Below are positions 62,633 to 64,000 of a stretch of 64,000 bases of DNA, piece after piece. Origin of the DNA: Clostridia bacterium. GTDB lineage: Bacteria; Bacillota; Clostridia; Christensenellales; CAG-138. Made by a program: the position numbers and the translations under genes. The notes beneath the pieces were generated by a model. That model had not been told where the DNA came from, did not search any database, and saw only the letters and a list, made by a program, of their open reading frames with translations. Each line of letters opens with the position of its first letter. Within the stretch, counting starts at the first letter, position 1. The DNA lies in the NCBI GenBank assembly GCA_017547885.1, contig JAFYOP010000004.1, positions 507,312 through 571,311 on the forward strand, written 5' to 3'.

Positions 62633-63907
62633 ATGTCCGATTATGTACAGATGTGGAAAGATCTGGGTATGGATCTTGAGACCCATGACCTGCTGTGTCA
62701 GGTTCTGCCCACTGCCGTAGGCGATGTTTATCTTACTCAGGAAAACCGCCCCACCGCCATGGATTTCTGGGATCTGGTGATCTCCGAAGTTCACGGCATA
62801 CGTCCTGCCGAGCTCATAGCTGCACAGAAGGAAGGCCGCAAGGTATTCGGTACCTTCTGCGTATACGTTCCCGATGAAGTAATAGTGGCTGCCAACGGCA
62901 TAGTCACCGGCCTGTGCGGCGGTTCCCAGTTCTGGGTACCCGATGGCGAGACCGTACTGCCCAAGTCTACCTGCCCCCTGGTAAAGGCTTCTGTAGGCGC
63001 ACGCCTTGGCCGTACCTGCCCCTTCTTCCGCATTGCCGATATGTACGTAGGCGAAACCACCTGCGACGGCAAGAAGAAGGCATACGAGATACTGGGCGAA
63101 GATGTTCCCATGTACATCATGGACGTTCCCCAGATGAAGCGTGAAAAGGACATCCTCAAGTGGAAGGATGAGATTGCCGAGTTTGCAAAGAAGGTTGAAG
63201 AGTTCACCGGCAACAAGATCACCGTTGAGAATCTTGCCGAGGCGATCCGCGTTATCAACGAAAAGCGCAAGGCTCTCCAGCGCGTATATGACTGCCGCAA
63301 GTCCGAGTGCCTGCCCATCTCCGGCCGCGACGCTCTGCTGATGACTCAGATCTCCTTCTTTGATGATCCCGTTCGCTGCGCCCAGATGTGCAACCGTCTG
63401 GCAGATGAGCTGGAACAGCGCATCAAGGACGGCGTAAGCGTAGTTCCTGCCGGTACCAAGCGTATCCTTGTTACCGGTACTCCCCTTGCAGTACCTAACT
63501 GGAAGCTGCATAACATCATCGAAACCAGCGGCGGCGCCGTTGTTTGCGAAGAAATGTGCACCGGTACCCGCTACTTCGAAAACCTGGTGGACGAAAGCAA
63601 GACCACTCTGGACGAGCAGTTCATGGCACTGTCCGAGCGCTACATGAAGACCAACTGCGCCTGCTTCACCCCAAATACCGGCCGTATCGATGACATCCTT
63701 CGTCTCTGCAATGAGTACAAGGTTGACGGCGTTATCGACTGCAGCCTGAAGTTCTGCTGCCTGTACGATACCGAGAAGTACAGCGTATCCCGTGCCCTTA
63801 AGGATGCCGGCGTCCCCGTTCTCAGCCTTGAGACCGACTACACCGATACCGATGCCGAACAGCTCCGCACCCGTATCGGCGCATTCATTGAGATGATCAA
63901 TGGATAA
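62633..63907 (+). CDS. Second 2-hydroxyacyl-CoA dehydratase/double-cubane family protein
   Basis: A 424-residue paralogue of 60524-61678 with a longer N-terminus (MSDYVQMWKDLGMDLETHD). The same cysteine pattern is kept: GTFCVYVPDE, STCPLVKASVG, RTCPFFRIAD, ETTCDGKKKAYE and EEMCTGTRYFEN, with FCCLYDTE late. GGAGG lies before the ATG at 62633. Its codons are strongly biased toward C-ending ones, which suggests high expression. A DUF3343 gene overlaps its stop. It likely uses the activator at 61688. Confidence 0.87.
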   Translation: MSDYVQMWKDLGMDLETHDLLCQVLPTAVGDVYLTQENRPTAMDFWDLVISEVHGIRPAELIAAQKEGRKVFGTFCVYVPDEVIVAANGIVTGLCGGSQFWVPDGETVLPKSTCPLVKASVGARLGRTCPFFRIADMYVGETTCDGKKKAYEILGEDVPMYIMDVPQMKREKDILKWKDEIAEFAKKVEEFTGNKITVENLAEAIRVINEKRKALQRVYDCRKSECLPISGRDALLMTQISFFDDPVRCAQMCNRLADELEQRIKDGVSVVPAGTKRILVTGTPLAVPNWKLHNIIETSGGAVVCEEMCTGTRYFENLVDESKTTLDEQFMALSERYMKTNCACFTPNTGRIDDILRLCNEYKVDGVIDCSLKFCCLYDTEKYSVSRALKDAGVPVLSLETDYTDTDAEQLRTRIGAFIEMING

Positions 63908-64000
63908 CGAGGATATTCGCTATTACATCCTCTTTAAAACCTATGAGCATGGCCTTGCATTAAAGGACATACTCACCGCCGATGGGGTAAAGTGCCGCAT
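63900..64000 (+). CDS. DUF3343 protein, 5' part only (cut by window end)
   Basis: The first 33 codons are present (MDNEDIRYYILFKTYEHGLA and onward). The pattern YYILFKTYEHGLALKDIL fits DUF3343, small proteins often encoded beside 2-hydroxyacyl-CoA dehydratase genes. The ATG overlaps the preceding gene's last codons (ATGGATAA), so the two are coupled. Confidence 0.65.
   Translation, partial: MDNEDIRYYILFKTYEHGLALKDILTADGVKCR

Overview
The window reads as chromosome of an anaerobic, Gram-positive-type bacterium of the class Clostridia (phylum Bacillota). The evidence is the acetylase branch of lysine/DAP synthesis, Shine-Dalgarno sites of the AGGAGG type before almost every gene, sortase-type surface proteins, a sensory [FeFe]-hydrogenase operon, an NfnAB pair and a 2-hydroxyacyl-CoA dehydratase/double-cubane protein set. 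Genus and species cannot be named from the sequence alone. Coding density is high and no rRNA, tRNA, IS element or CRISPR array was recognised.

0-13 kb: a thioredoxin-like gene tail, two unknown small genes, a DUF819 membrane protein, then a leftward operon of NuoE-like [2Fe-2S] protein, HydS-like [FeFe] hydrogenase with PAS domain, SpoIIE-type phosphatase and XdhC. Behind it lies a leftward housekeeping operon queA-tgt-tsaE-tsaB-rimI-ridA-comEC-like-holA (tRNA queuosine and t6A modification, clamp loading). 13-27 kb: proC, a two-gene redox operon (CrtI-like flavoprotein plus flavin/2Fe-2S reductase), a YwaF-like protein, a MATE pump, a TSUP permease, and the lysine cluster dapH (leftward) facing N-acetyl-DAP deacetylase, aminotransferase, dapA, dapB and lysC.

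27-42 kb: a large sortase-type surface protein, nfnA-nfnB, a GH13 enzyme, a Na/Pi cotransporter, and two duplicated modules (35.2-37.3 and 39.9-42.0 kb) that flank two cNMP-domain proteins and dinB. Each module holds a promoter, a structured leader with a terminator-like hairpin, a surface-protein gene ending in a shortened PKTG anchor, and a small ribbon-helix-helix gene. Copy 2 carries a shortened promoter spacer, a one-base frameshift and a nonsense codon; copy 1 also has its signal peptide out of frame by one base in an A run.

43-60 kb: a catabolic island around a LacI-type regulator. Leftward: SDR, Ldh-family dehydrogenase, KDPG aldolase fused to a VOC domain, and KDG kinase. Rightward: nitrilase-family amidase, ABC permease, lipoprotein, an ATPase-permease fusion, NagB-like protein, creatininase-family amidohydrolase, Gfo/Idh dehydrogenase and an 851-residue fusion of a PreA-like and a PreT-like protein. 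The set suggests uptake and breakdown of a nitrogen-containing sugar-like or heterocyclic compound ending in 2-keto-3-deoxygluconate chemistry. I do not recognise it as a known pathway, and it is the best candidate for an undescribed system. 60-64 kb: a broken ABC-transporter binding-protein remnant, then a double-cubane/2-hydroxyacyl-CoA dehydratase-type set with its ATP-dependent activator and the start of a DUF3343 gene.
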